From an uncultured Bacteroidales bacterium (lineage in GTDB: Bacteria > Bacteroidota > Bacteroidia > Bacteroidales > P3), in NCBI GenBank assembly GCA_937901525.1, contig CALDHX010000091.1, positions 1 to 9,543 on the forward strand: DNA of 9,543 nucleotides. The letters are read 5' to 3'. Below the pieces are notes generated by a model. It made no database searches, had not been told where the DNA came from, and saw nothing but the letters and a program-made list of their open reading frames with translations. How positions within the stretch are numbered: the first letter of the stretch is position 1; the number at the start of each line of letters is the position of its first letter. This document shows, piece after piece, positions 1 to 7,356 of this stretch. The position numbers were made by a program, and so were the translations under genes.

Positions 1-762
1 TTGTTTCCAATCGTTGAAATCGTATAGTTGTTTTATTTGATTTATTATATAGCCTATTTCTTTTCCTAAGATGTTAAAGCTAATCACTAATTCTCCATTG
101 TCAAATTGCAGATAGCCTCTTTTCACTGCGTTGAAAAGTACTTGACTAAGCGATGCTACTTTCTTTTTTCTTCCGTATGCAGAGGGTATTATTTGCTTTT
201 GTAGAAATTTTTGTAGATTTTTGTCTATTACTTCTCCTATGTGCTTTGTCCAAACATAGATTTGTTGAGGTTTTAATTCTTCTAAGATTTCTAAAAAGGC
301 TTTTGTTGCATTTTTATTAGTCTTTTCAATATCTATTTCTTCGGGAAACAAATCGGAAGGGCAATAACATTGAAAGAAATTAGTAAAAGCAACGCTTTCC
401 CAAAAGTCATATTTTTGTTGAGATGTGATTCCATCTTGTAGCTTTGTCATATCGTGAGTGAATACGCTATATGCAGGATAGCGTGCTTCGTCTTCGCAAC
501 AGGAGTTTATTTCTATTATATTGCTATTATGTAAACAAAGTTGGTCTTCTGCTTTTTCGTAAAATGGAGCGTCTTTATATTTTGGGCATTTATAGTCCAT
601 TTCTTTTACTGTATCGACATCGCAACACAAGTCTTTGAATTGACAATTTTCATAGCAGATATGATAAGCTCCTACAACAAGTGTGCGTATTCCGTTGAAG
701 CCTTCGTGATATTTTTCACCAATGCGAGGTGCGAAAAAATAATTTCCTTTGACTTGTTTCAT
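1..762 (-). CDS. Cysteine-rich uracil-DNA-glycosylase-like hypothetical protein, 3' end cut by the window
   Basis: Reading leftwards from the ATG at 762 gives 254 codons without a stop, running off the window edge, so the C-terminus is missing. The N-terminal part has a short strand ending in LVVGAYH (residues 28-34), then a dense cysteine set at 36, 40, 46, 47, 59, 76, 88 and 89. Later come FWESVAFTNFFQ (120-131) and a segment of the type ELKPQQIYVW. This order, a glycine-rich strand, an aromatic F-x-N-x-x-Q helix, then 'KP..+.VW', recalls uracil-DNA-glycosylase-fold proteins often called hypothetical in Bacteroidota; the fold assignment is from memory of the family and is not proven. Catalytic activity cannot be claimed. 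The cysteines could bind a metal or Fe-S cluster. It follows the glycohydrolase gene after 74 bp in the same direction. The leader has a -7-like TATTTTTG at 784-791 but no properly spaced -33 box, so read-through from the upstream operon is possible. The gene is certain, the function tentative. Confidence 0.75.
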   Translation of the reverse strand, partial: MKQVKGNYFFAPRIGEKYHEGFNGIRTLVVGAYHICYENCQFKDLCCDVDTVKEMDYKCPKYKDAPFYEKAEDQLCLHNSNIIEINSCCEDEARYPAYSVFTHDMTKLQDGITSQQKYDFWESVAFTNFFQCYCPSDLFPEEIDIEKTNKNATKAFLEILEELKPQQIYVWTKHIGEVIDKNLQKFLQKQIIPSAYGRKKKVASLSQVLFNAVKRGYLQFDNGELVISFNILGKEIGYIINQIKQLYDFNDWKQ

Positions 763-836
763 ACAATAGTTAATATACAATTGCAAAAATAAAAATACTA
801 TCCCAAAAAGTGTGTATAATTAAAGTTTTTTTATTC

Positions 837-2033
837 TTAAATTTTGATATTTCTAATACCTTTTGGCCTCATTAGACAGTAACGCTCGTACCATTGTTGC
901 TTTTCGGGTGTATCTATGTGGTCATACTCACTAATTATGCAGCCTGTTGCGAGATCATCGGCAAGTGTAAGGATTATTTCTGAAAGTTCAAGTGTTTCTT
1001 CCAATTTTTTGTTTTCAGAACAGAAAATATTACGTTCTTTTATGTGTTCATAACCATAGATTGCTCCCATAATATTACCACAAATAGAACCTGTTGAGTC
1101 GCTATCTCCATCGTGATTTACTGATATTATAATAGCTTTCTCCAAATTGTCAATATAACGTAGGGCAGAATAGAGTGCAATAGCCCAAGCTTCTTCGCCA
1201 GTCCAGCCTTCTCCTAATTGAGCAATAGCTTCTGCATCGGAAATTTTGGAATGAGCCAATTGCATAGCTTTTTCAGTCAGTGCTTTTAAATATTTCTTTT
1301 CTTTTGCATATTTATCTTCGTAAATTACATTGAGAATATCTAATGTTTCGGCAACTATGTGGTCGATTTCCTTTTTTACTTGTTGTGCTGTCATAGGTAC
1401 AATCTTATAAAGCAATACTGTGAGTAGTGATGCTGGCAAAAAACCAAGAGGATGTTTATGAGTACACTCTGCAATTTCTCCTCCTGCTTGCGCAAGTTCT
1501 TTTATTGTATAGCATTGTTCATTTCTTGACGCATAACCAACATTAAGTAATGCCATAGGTGCTACACGCATAATTCCACCACAGCCTTTACTGTTGTTGA
1601 TTACTTTTTTTCCTTGTAATAAACTTTCACAAGCGTTTAAACAAGTGTTGCCAGGAGCACGAAGGTGATACATTTCTGCCAAAGAGTAAAGCCATGTGTA
1701 ATTACAATCACTTTGTTGTCTTCCTGTTTGTGTATAATACCAATCAAGATATGCTAAATCAACATATTTCTCAGGACAACCACCTATACCTCGCATATAT
1801 CCTCGCGTTAGTCCCATCAATAATCCATTTGCTGTAAAAAGTGTCATCTGCGTGTCATCACTTATCAATGCTTTTCCATTTATATCAAGTGCGAACTTGG
1901 TGATTCCTTGCTCCCCAAAGCTTGCAAAAATTGCTCTACGATTCATAAATTCTACTTCATAGCCGAGTGCATCTCCTGCTGCACCTGCTATTAAACAGCC
2001 TCGTATTTTATCTTTTATCATATTGTCTTGCAT
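837..2033 (-). CDS. ADP-ribosylglycohydrolase family protein (DraG/ARH type)
   Basis: This 398-residue protein belongs to the ADP-ribosylglycohydrolase family, dinuclear Mg/Mn enzymes that remove ADP-ribose from modified proteins or small molecules. The hallmark motifs are all present: the N-terminal GCLIAGAAGDALG (residues 12-24), SDDTQMT (58-64) with metal ligands S58, D59 and D60, GCGGIMRVAP (150-159), THKHPLG (191-197), and the C-terminal HDGDSDSTG (307-315) with D310 and D312 as the other metal ligands. The length and intact motifs suggest an active cytoplasmic enzyme. Its substrate (arginine-linked ADP-ribose, ADP-ribosylated nucleic acid, O-acetyl-ADP-ribose or other) cannot be read from sequence. 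The ATG at 2033 follows the TAA of the Nudix regulator with no gap, implying co-transcription and translational coupling. An internal ATG at codon 5 (2021) is an alternative start that would leave the fold intact. Expression should depend on the operator-bearing promoter at 2733-2803. Confidence 0.93.
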   Translation of the reverse strand: MQDNMIKDKIRGCLIAGAAGDALGYEVEFMNRRAIFASFGEQGITKFALDINGKALISDDTQMTLFTANGLLMGLTRGYMRGIGGCPEKYVDLAYLDWYYTQTGRQQSDCNYTWLYSLAEMYHLRAPGNTCLNACESLLQGKKVINNSKGCGGIMRVAPMALLNVGYASRNEQCYTIKELAQAGGEIAECTHKHPLGFLPASLLTVLLYKIVPMTAQQVKKEIDHIVAETLDILNVIYEDKYAKEKKYLKALTEKAMQLAHSKISDAEAIAQLGEGWTGEEAWAIALYSALRYIDNLEKAIIISVNHDGDSDSTGSICGNIMGAIYGYEHIKERNIFCSENKKLEETLELSEIILTLADDLATGCIISEYDHIDTPEKQQWYERYCLMRPKGIRNIKI

Positions 2034-2726
2034 TTAAAATTCTAATCTAAATCCTTTTTGTTTCAATTCTGCATACTTCTTTGCATTAAAGCGATATTTA
2101 TTTGGCGTTCTGCGAGAGGCATTCACAGGACGAGGTTGAGCTTCTGTAAGTATTCCTAATTTATGCATTTTATTGTAGAAATTACGGCGATCAAACTTAA
2201 TTTCTAAAATGGCTTCATAGAGATTTTGTAATTCCGTCATTGTAAAAAGTTCTGGCAACAACTCAAAACCAATTGGTTCAAAACAAATACGTTCTTTCAA
2301 GCGATTTACTGCCATGCGTAATATGAGTTCATGATCAAAAGCAAGAGAAGGTATTTCATTCATCGAAAACCAGCGAGCTATAAGAGCATCATCTCCTCCT
2401 TTAACTTCTGAAAGTCTCACTAATGCATAGTGTGCAACAGTAATTACTCTCTCACGTGGATCGCGATTTACATCAGAAAAAGTGTAAAATTGTTCAACCG
2501 AAGCATTTTTTAATCCTGTTTCTTCCTCCAATTCTCGTTTTGCACAATCCTCAACAGTTTCATCTATATTCATAAAGCCACCAGGAAAAGCCCATTTCCC
2601 TTTAAATGGTTCAATACCTCGCTGAATCAATAACACTTTTATGCTTACTCCATCAAAACCAAAAATCACACAATCTGCTGTAACAGCAGGATGCGGATAC
2701 TTATAACAAAATTTTAATTCACTCAT
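2034..2726 (-). CDS. NrtR-type Nudix/winged-helix transcriptional regulator
   Basis: The 230-residue protein has an N-terminal Nudix domain (about 10-150) and a C-terminal winged helix (about 160-230, including FTMTELQNLYEAIL and the basic stretch RRTPNKYRF). The Nudix box is complete: G50-x5-E56-x7-R64-E65-L66-x-E68-E69-x-G71-L72, preceded by PGG. The TFSDVNRDPRERV segment (82-94) is typical of NrtR-family regulators. NrtR proteins repress NAD-metabolism and ADP-ribose-related genes and are released by ADP-ribose; related Nudix regulators of Bacteroides (AraR) respond to sugars, so the ligand is an inference. Because the catalytic box is intact, the protein may also hydrolyse ADP-ribose, unlike NrtR members with decayed boxes. 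It is the first gene of a two-gene unit with the ADP-ribosylglycohydrolase, and its own leader carries two palindromes that are good candidates for its operators. The ATG at 2726 lies about 17 nt from the predicted transcription start. Confidence 0.88.
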   Translation of the reverse strand: MSELKFCYKYPHPAVTADCVIFGFDGVSIKVLLIQRGIEPFKGKWAFPGGFMNIDETVEDCAKRELEEETGLKNASVEQFYTFSDVNRDPRERVITVAHYALVRLSEVKGGDDALIARWFSMNEIPSLAFDHELILRMAVNRLKERICFEPIGFELLPELFTMTELQNLYEAILEIKFDRRNFYNKMHKLGILTEAQPRPVNASRRTPNKYRFNAKKYAELKQKGFRLEF

Positions 2727-2732
2727 ATTTTA

Positions 2733-2751
2733 TTGCGTTTATTTTACGCAA
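2733..2751. promoter_or_regulatory. Candidate operator 1 (palindrome TTGCGT-N7-ACGCAA)
   Basis: The 19-bp inverted repeat TTGCGTTTATTTTACGCAA has perfect 6-bp arms around an A/T-only 7-bp centre. It overlaps the last three bases of the -7 box (2749-2756) and covers the expected transcription start, ending 7 bp before the start codon of the NrtR-type gene. This position would block transcription, as expected for autorepression. Assignment to the neighbouring regulator is an inference from position. Confidence 0.7.
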
Positions 2752-2779
2752 AAATAAAACTACTTTTTGAAACCACAAA
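2749..2779 (-). promoter_or_regulatory. Bacteroidota-type promoter of the nrtR-like/glycohydrolase operon
   Basis: Read on the minus strand, TTTG (2779-2776) is followed by 19 bp and then TATTTTTG (2756-2749). This matches the Bacteroidota primary sigma-factor consensus TTTG-N19-21-TANNTTTG at every defined position. Transcription would start near 2743, giving a leader of roughly 17 nt before the ATG at 2726. The promoter lies exactly between two matching palindromes. Confidence 0.75.
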
Positions 2780-2784
2780 ATAAT

Positions 2785-2803
2785 TTGCGTTATTTTTACG
2801 CAA
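2785..2803. promoter_or_regulatory. Candidate operator 2 (palindrome TTGCGT-N7-ACGCAA)
   Basis: The 19-bp repeat TTGCGTTATTTTTACGCAA has the same perfect arms as the site at 2733-2751 and matches it at 17 of 19 positions; the two differ only in the central spacer. It lies 5 bp upstream of the -33 box. The two centres (2742 and 2794) are 52 bp apart, close to five helical turns, so both sites face the same side of the DNA and could be bound cooperatively. No further copy was seen by eye in the window. Confidence 0.68.
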
Positions 2804-2892
2804 TATTTTTTTTAAAATTCAAGGTAAGGCGAAAAAAGATTGCTCAAAGAAAAAACAAATAAAAGAAAACAATCCCGAGAGAGTAAAACTTC

Positions 2893-5800
2893 TTAATGAT
2901 ATTTCTTAAAGTTCTCAGCTTGTTCAAATATTCCTTTATACACTGCATCGTTTGTAACAGGTGGATAGCCATATTTATCTAAAATAATAATCAAATCCAT
3001 TTTCAACTCCGATTTTATATCATCTCTATTTGCCCAATCGGTGTATTTCGATTTGTCATCAACTATATTTTTTATCTCTTTTGCCAATTCCTTTGCCTTA
3101 TCTTCTGGATAATCAAAAGTAAACTGCTTTGCAACTGCAATCAAAATATCAAAGAATGCTTTTTCTTCATAACTTATTCCTAAATCTTTAAAGCTTTGTT
3201 TTTCTTTATTGACCTCCAAAAGAAGTTCTGCCATTTGTTTAGCTACTTCGTTTAAGACTTCTTCGGCAAATATTGCACTATCTTTTCTTTCATTGTATTT
3301 TTTCACAAGAAGATTTAAGCGTTCTGAGAAATCAACTCCTTTTATCATATTGACAGTCTTAAATTCACTTATAACCATTCTAAGAAGTCTTTCCATTAAT
3401 TTCACCTTAGTGTTTGGCAAAGGAAGTTTCGCTAATTTTTCCATATATTCCACGCTAAGTAAATCAAGATTCTCCTTCTCATTACCAATTTTAATGATTT
3501 CTTCAACGCTTTCTGAGAGAATAGCCTCTTCAATCATAACACTTACACGCTTATTCATTTGCGTAACATCAGGCTTTCCTCCTACTGTGATTTTATAAAT
3601 TATTGACCTAACCCCACAAAAGAAGTAAATATCTTCTTTTTCTTCAAAAGAGATTTCTTCTCTATTACAACAAAGATTAAAAGCAGATTTTAATTTCTTT
3701 GTATGTCCCATAAAAAGATTCTCTCTTTCTTCTGTTGTTTGAACAAACTCTGCTCCTTTATTCAAACAATCCAATTGTTCTAATGGTGTTCCATTTGAAA
3801 ATTTGGTGTAATCAAAGTTTGCAAACATACGGCGAAGAATATCTAACTCATCTTTTACCATAATTATAGATTTCTCCACTGCTTCAACCGAAGAGGTTTC
3901 TTCTCCTTCTTGTGTATAACGTTTAAGAGCTGTATTAAGATTGCTTTTCAGTCCTATGTAATCTACTACTAAGCCTTTTTCTTTTCCTTTATAAACTCTG
4001 TTTACACGCGATATTGTTTGAATAAGTGTATGATGTTGCAAAGGTTTGTCAATATACATAGTATCAAGACAAGGTACATCAAAACCCGTAATCCACATAT
4101 CAACAACAATCGCTATCTTAAAATTAGATTTCGGATTCTTGAATTGTACGTCTAATTTCTTTCTTTCCTCATCGCCTCCAAGTAAATTATATAATTCTGC
4201 CTCATCATCTTTGTTGCGAGTCATTACCAACTTTATTTTTTCAATAGGAATCGGAGCATTTCCATAACTTACTGTTGATTCTGCAACTTTTGATATTTCA
4301 TAATTTGGAACAAAAACAATATTTTCAGAAGGAATTTCAGCCCATTGAGGACGAAGTGCTATGATTTTCTTATACAAATTATATGCAATCATTCTATTTG
4401 CACAAACAAACATTGCCTTCCCTTCCACACTACTACCCTCTGAAACACGTGTTTCATAATGAGAAACAAAATCCTCTGCTATTGCTTGCAAACGATCATT
4501 ATCCCCCAATATAATTTCCATTTTTGTAATAGCCTTTTTACTTTCTTCTATTTGATATTCATTCGCTCCTTCTTCTGCACACTGCTCATAGTATTTTTCT
4601 ATCTCCTCTAATTTATTATTATCCAAAAATACCTTTGCAGCTCTTCCTTCATAAACAATTCTTCTTGTAATTTCATCTGCAACCGATTCGGTCATTGTGT
4701 AAGAATCCACTACTTCTCCAAACACATCTAAGGTTGCATCAATAGGAGTGCCTGTAAATCCTACGTAAGTAGCATTTGGCAAAGAGTCATGCAAATATTT
4801 AGCAAAGCCATAACTACGCTTTACTCCATATTCCGTTTGTTTTATTTGTTGCGACAGGTTGATTTGAGAACGATGCGCCTCATCGGAAATACAAATAATA
4901 TTAGCTCTTTTTGAAAGCAATTGTGTATCTTCTGTAAACTTATGAATAGTAGTAAGAAATATACCTCCACTTGTTCTATCAATAAGATATTCTCTTAATT
5001 TTGCACGACTTTCAACCTCAACAACACAATCATCTCCAATGAATTTCTTTGCTACTGAGAATTGCTCTGACAATTGAGCATCAAGATCTGTCCTATCTGT
5101 TATAAGAATTATTGTAGGGCTTGCAAATTCACGACTACGCATCAACATTCGTGAAAGGAAAAGCATTGTAAAACTCTTTCCACAACCCGTTGCTCCAAAA
5201 TAAGTTCCACCTTTTCCATCTCCCTTTTCGTTAAGTTTACTATGTTTTAGAATATTATTAAAGAGTTGATGTGTAGCAAAAAACTGAGGATAGCGACAAA
5301 CTATTTTTTCTTCTTTCTTTGAAGAATCGGGAAAGAAGACAAAATCCTTAACAACACTCAATAGCCTATCTTTACGAAACAATCCCTTAACCATTGTAAG
5401 CAAAGAATTAACTCCATCGCTTGCTTTGTCTTCTGCTTCCACCTTTCGCCAAGCATAAAAAAACTCGTAAGGAGAGAATAAAGAACCATACTTACTATTT
5501 ACTCCATCACTGATAACAACAAAGGCATTGTATTTAAAAATCTCAGGAATATCTCTACGATAACGCACAGTTAATTGAATGAAAGCATCTTTTATAGTAG
5601 TGTTTTCTTTTACTGCACTCTTAAATTCAAAAACCACCAAAGGCAAACCATTCACATAAACAACTGCATCGGGGATTCGTTTTTCTTTTCCTTTAATTTC
5701 CAATTGATTTACTATGCGAAAGATATTGTTTTTGCTATCATTAAAGTCAATAGGTTCAATAAACAAATCTGCTTTTGAAGAGTCTTCTCTATGAATTGCA

Positions 5801-6072
5801 AATCCTTCGGTTATTAAGCGATAAGTGTGTGCATTGTTTTCATACAACGAACCACTTACATCTGACTTTAATTTAGAAATTACTCTTTCAATCTCCAATG
5901 AACTTATTTCCTGTTCTGCATAACGATTAAAAAGATAAGCACGTAAATCATCAAGAAGTAAAACCTCTGATAATTCCTTATGAATTTCTTCTCCGTTTGT
6001 ATAAATGTAGCCCTCATTCTCAAACAACTCCATTACTGCCATTTCAAGAGCATGTTCATTAAAGTTTGTCAT
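2893..6072 (-). CDS. hsdR: Type I restriction endonuclease R subunit (HsdR)
   Basis: The 1059-residue protein has the length and layout of HsdR, the translocating and cleaving subunit of type I restriction-modification complexes. It works with HsdM and HsdS to pull in and cut DNA lacking the host methylation. The N-terminal PD-(D/E)xK nuclease shows D135 and E149-x-K151 (IPDAVVYV...VVFEFKSA). The superfamily 2 motor follows: Walker A GATGCGKS (293-300), the DEAH box (397-400), TGTP (440-443), then the second RecA-like half with ITGFDVPCLDTMYIDKPL and QTISRVNRVYKGKEKG. A long helical C-terminal region follows, as is usual for HsdR assembly with the methylase. No stop, frameshift or missing catalytic residue was seen. 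It begins 5 bp after the fic stop codon, so it is co-transcribed with fic. No HsdM or HsdS gene lies in the window; the genes downstream are unrelated, so the partners should be to the right. Confidence 0.96.
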   Translation of the reverse strand: MTNFNEHALEMAVMELFENEGYIYTNGEEIHKELSEVLLLDDLRAYLFNRYAEQEISSLEIERVISKLKSDVSGSLYENNAHTYRLITEGFAIHREDSSKADLFIEPIDFNDSKNNIFRIVNQLEIKGKEKRIPDAVVYVNGLPLVVFEFKSAVKENTTIKDAFIQLTVRYRRDIPEIFKYNAFVVISDGVNSKYGSLFSPYEFFYAWRKVEAEDKASDGVNSLLTMVKGLFRKDRLLSVVKDFVFFPDSSKKEEKIVCRYPQFFATHQLFNNILKHSKLNEKGDGKGGTYFGATGCGKSFTMLFLSRMLMRSREFASPTIILITDRTDLDAQLSEQFSVAKKFIGDDCVVEVESRAKLREYLIDRTSGGIFLTTIHKFTEDTQLLSKRANIICISDEAHRSQINLSQQIKQTEYGVKRSYGFAKYLHDSLPNATYVGFTGTPIDATLDVFGEVVDSYTMTESVADEITRRIVYEGRAAKVFLDNNKLEEIEKYYEQCAEEGANEYQIEESKKAITKMEIILGDNDRLQAIAEDFVSHYETRVSEGSSVEGKAMFVCANRMIAYNLYKKIIALRPQWAEIPSENIVFVPNYEISKVAESTVSYGNAPIPIEKIKLVMTRNKDDEAELYNLLGGDEERKKLDVQFKNPKSNFKIAIVVDMWITGFDVPCLDTMYIDKPLQHHTLIQTISRVNRVYKGKEKGLVVDYIGLKSNLNTALKRYTQEGEETSSVEAVEKSIIMVKDELDILRRMFANFDYTKFSNGTPLEQLDCLNKGAEFVQTTEERENLFMGHTKKLKSAFNLCCNREEISFEEKEDIYFFCGVRSIIYKITVGGKPDVTQMNKRVSVMIEEAILSESVEEIIKIGNEKENLDLLSVEYMEKLAKLPLPNTKVKLMERLLRMVISEFKTVNMIKGVDFSERLNLLVKKYNERKDSAIFAEEVLNEVAKQMAELLLEVNKEKQSFKDLGISYEEKAFFDILIAVAKQFTFDYPEDKAKELAKEIKNIVDDKSKYTDWANRDDIKSELKMDLIIILDKYGYPPVTNDAVYKGIFEQAENFKKYH

Positions 6073-6077
6073 GATAT

Positions 6078-7235
6078 TTATTTTTTTAATTCATTATACA
6101 AAGTTATGCCCTTCATGGTCAACTGATACTTCTGACGTGGATGACGAGGCTTATCTGGATAAAGCAAACAAATATACCCTTCTGCTATAGCAGGGTTGAG
6201 ATAAAGATTCAATACATTTTTCCTATCTTTCAACCCTATACATTCCATTATTTCCTTCACCGATAACTCTGTATCACCAACGATTTGCACTAATCTCTGT
6301 ATATTCAAATTATCTGTATGCAACTTGTGGGGTACTTGTGGGGTAATTGCGAAGTACTTGTGGGGTAATTGTTCGGGTATTGCCAAATTTGGTTGTACTT
6401 TCCAATCTTCTGTTGGATGAATATGTAAGTAACGATTCCTCAAATCCCACTTCTCGCCTAACAACAAATTGCGAAAGAAACGCTCTAAGTAAATAGGTGA
6501 GTAATCAATACCCTTTACTGCATTCTTATAATTGGCACGTACCAACGCATTGCGAAAATACCACGAATACAAGGCAAACATATCATTGCTGACCTTAAAA
6601 CCTATATGGCGTAAATATAGAATCGTAAACACAGCAGTAGTACGTGTGTTGCCCTCTCCAAATGCATGTATCTGCCATAAACTTGAAACGAATCTAGATA
6701 TATGAGTTATCATCGTGTTTTGCGAAATGCCTTTATAACTGAATTGACGTTCTTGCTCCAAATCGTAATCTATGGCACGATGCAAGTCTTCAAAGTTCAG
6801 ATAGTTCACAGTATCACCTTCAAGAACCCATTCTTTTTTGGTTATATTATAATCACGAATCTTTCCTGCATGCATAAATACACCTTCGAATATTCTACGA
6901 TGCAAAGAAACAAGTCCATTAGTACTGAAATCAAATGTCTTAGATGATAGTATTTTGGTGATATTGGCAGAAACCTTATCAGCCTCTTGCTTTTCGTTGT
7001 CGTCAGGTTCAAGTACTGATTTTGATTGATAATATGTCTTGATTAGTTCGCGTGCCTGATCTATATTTATATTACCCTCAATATGCTTAATAGCCGTTTC
7101 TTTCAGATAGTCCGACGTTTTCAGACCATCTACAGCTTGTAGCCCAATAGCAGTTTGCCAGATAGAAGCCTTTTCTTTCTTATCCGGTTCCCCTTGTCGA
7201 ATATACTCATCAAAGTCTATATAACCCTCTTTCAT
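6078..7235 (-). CDS. Fic-domain protein with VbhA-like N-terminus and C-terminal winged helix
   Basis: The 385-residue protein has three parts. Residues about 24-70 resemble the VbhA antitoxin domain (IGLQAVDGLKTSDYL, then HIEGNINIDQAREL). Residues about 100-265 form a Fic core with the active-site loop HAFGEGNTRT (190-199). After a repetitive linker (about 289-305), residues 308-385 look like a winged helix. Fic enzymes transfer AMP or related groups from nucleotides to proteins, and VbhA-type helices inhibit them. H190, F192, E194, N196 and R198 of HxFx(D/E)GNGRxxR are kept, but the second glycine is T197 and the last arginine is A201, a variant I recall from other Bacteroidota Fic proteins. 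The inhibitory (S/T)xxxE(G/N) motif is degenerate: LQAVDG has Asp for Glu and Leu for Ser/Thr. The gene sits 5 bp before hsdR, a known site for passenger genes in type I loci. Targets are unknown. It could act as a toxin controlled within one chain or as a regulator through its winged helix. Confidence 0.9.
   Translation of the reverse strand: MKEGYIDFDEYIRQGEPDKKEKASIWQTAIGLQAVDGLKTSDYLKETAIKHIEGNINIDQARELIKTYYQSKSVLEPDDNEKQEADKVSANITKILSSKTFDFSTNGLVSLHRRIFEGVFMHAGKIRDYNITKKEWVLEGDTVNYLNFEDLHRAIDYDLEQERQFSYKGISQNTMITHISRFVSSLWQIHAFGEGNTRTTAVFTILYLRHIGFKVSNDMFALYSWYFRNALVRANYKNAVKGIDYSPIYLERFFRNLLLGEKWDLRNRYLHIHPTEDWKVQPNLAIPEQLPHKYFAITPQVPHKLHTDNLNIQRLVQIVGDTELSVKEIMECIGLKDRKNVLNLYLNPAIAEGYICLLYPDKPRHPRQKYQLTMKGITLYNELKK
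6323..6367. repeat. Three copies of a 12-bp repeat inside fic (11-bp and 22-bp periods)
   Basis: ACTTGTGGGGTA occurs on the plus strand at 6323-6334, 6334-6345 and 6356-6367; the second and third copies extend identically through AATTG. In the protein this encodes the linker LPHKYFAITPQVPHKL between the Fic core and the winged helix. Copies one and three are read in the same frame (PHK) and copy two in another (TPQV). The unit spacing of 11 bp is not a multiple of three, so loss or gain of one unit would shift the frame. Confidence 0.85.
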
Positions 7236-7356
7236 ACTATAATCATCTATTTTTTAATCATCATTAAAGCACAATAAATAAGTGATCTTAACAGATAGCA
7301 TTTCACTCCCCTATATATATACTAAATCTCCATCATAAATATTTTCACGATAAATT
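7236..7356 (-). other. 121-bp gap between the NTPase-like gene and fic
   Basis: No promoter matching TTTG-N19-21-TANNTTTG is seen here. The gap holds a TATATATATA tract at about 7312-7320 and a weak bulged hairpin at 7281-7307 (AGTGATCT, loop TAAC, AGAT, 7-nt bulge, CACT). The hairpin is followed by neither a T-run nor a strong stem, so it is not called a terminator. Whether fic and hsdR have their own promoter or depend on transcription from the right is undecided. Confidence 0.4.

Noticed and set aside
784..791. TATTTTTG on the minus strand, a -7-like box 22 bp before the UDG-like gene
   Set aside because: No TTTG lies 19-21 bp upstream; the only TTTG is 12 bp away, too close for a Bacteroidota promoter.
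2034..2726. Reading the Nudix protein as a plain ADP-ribose pyrophosphatase
   Set aside because: The C-terminal winged helix and RDPR segment fit a NrtR-type regulator; enzymatic activity may exist in addition.
2838..2874. Possible terminator after hsdR (GATTG/CAATC arms followed by T6 on the minus strand)
   Set aside because: Arms are only 5 bp with a loop of about 27 nt; the stem is too weak to call.
3209..3598. Plus-strand open frames inside hsdR (also 4046-4267 and 5575-5778), fic (6702-6947) and the left-edge gene (541-792)
   Set aside because: They are antisense to well-supported genes, have low-complexity hydrophobic translations and no recognisable domains.
6295..6370. CRISPR-like repeat array in fic
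   Set aside because: Units are only 12 bp, overlap by one base, lack unique spacers and are translated in a real gene.
7281..7307. Hairpin between the NTPase-like gene and fic
   Set aside because: Two short 4-bp stems separated by a 7-nt bulge and no T-run after them; likely chance in AT-rich DNA.
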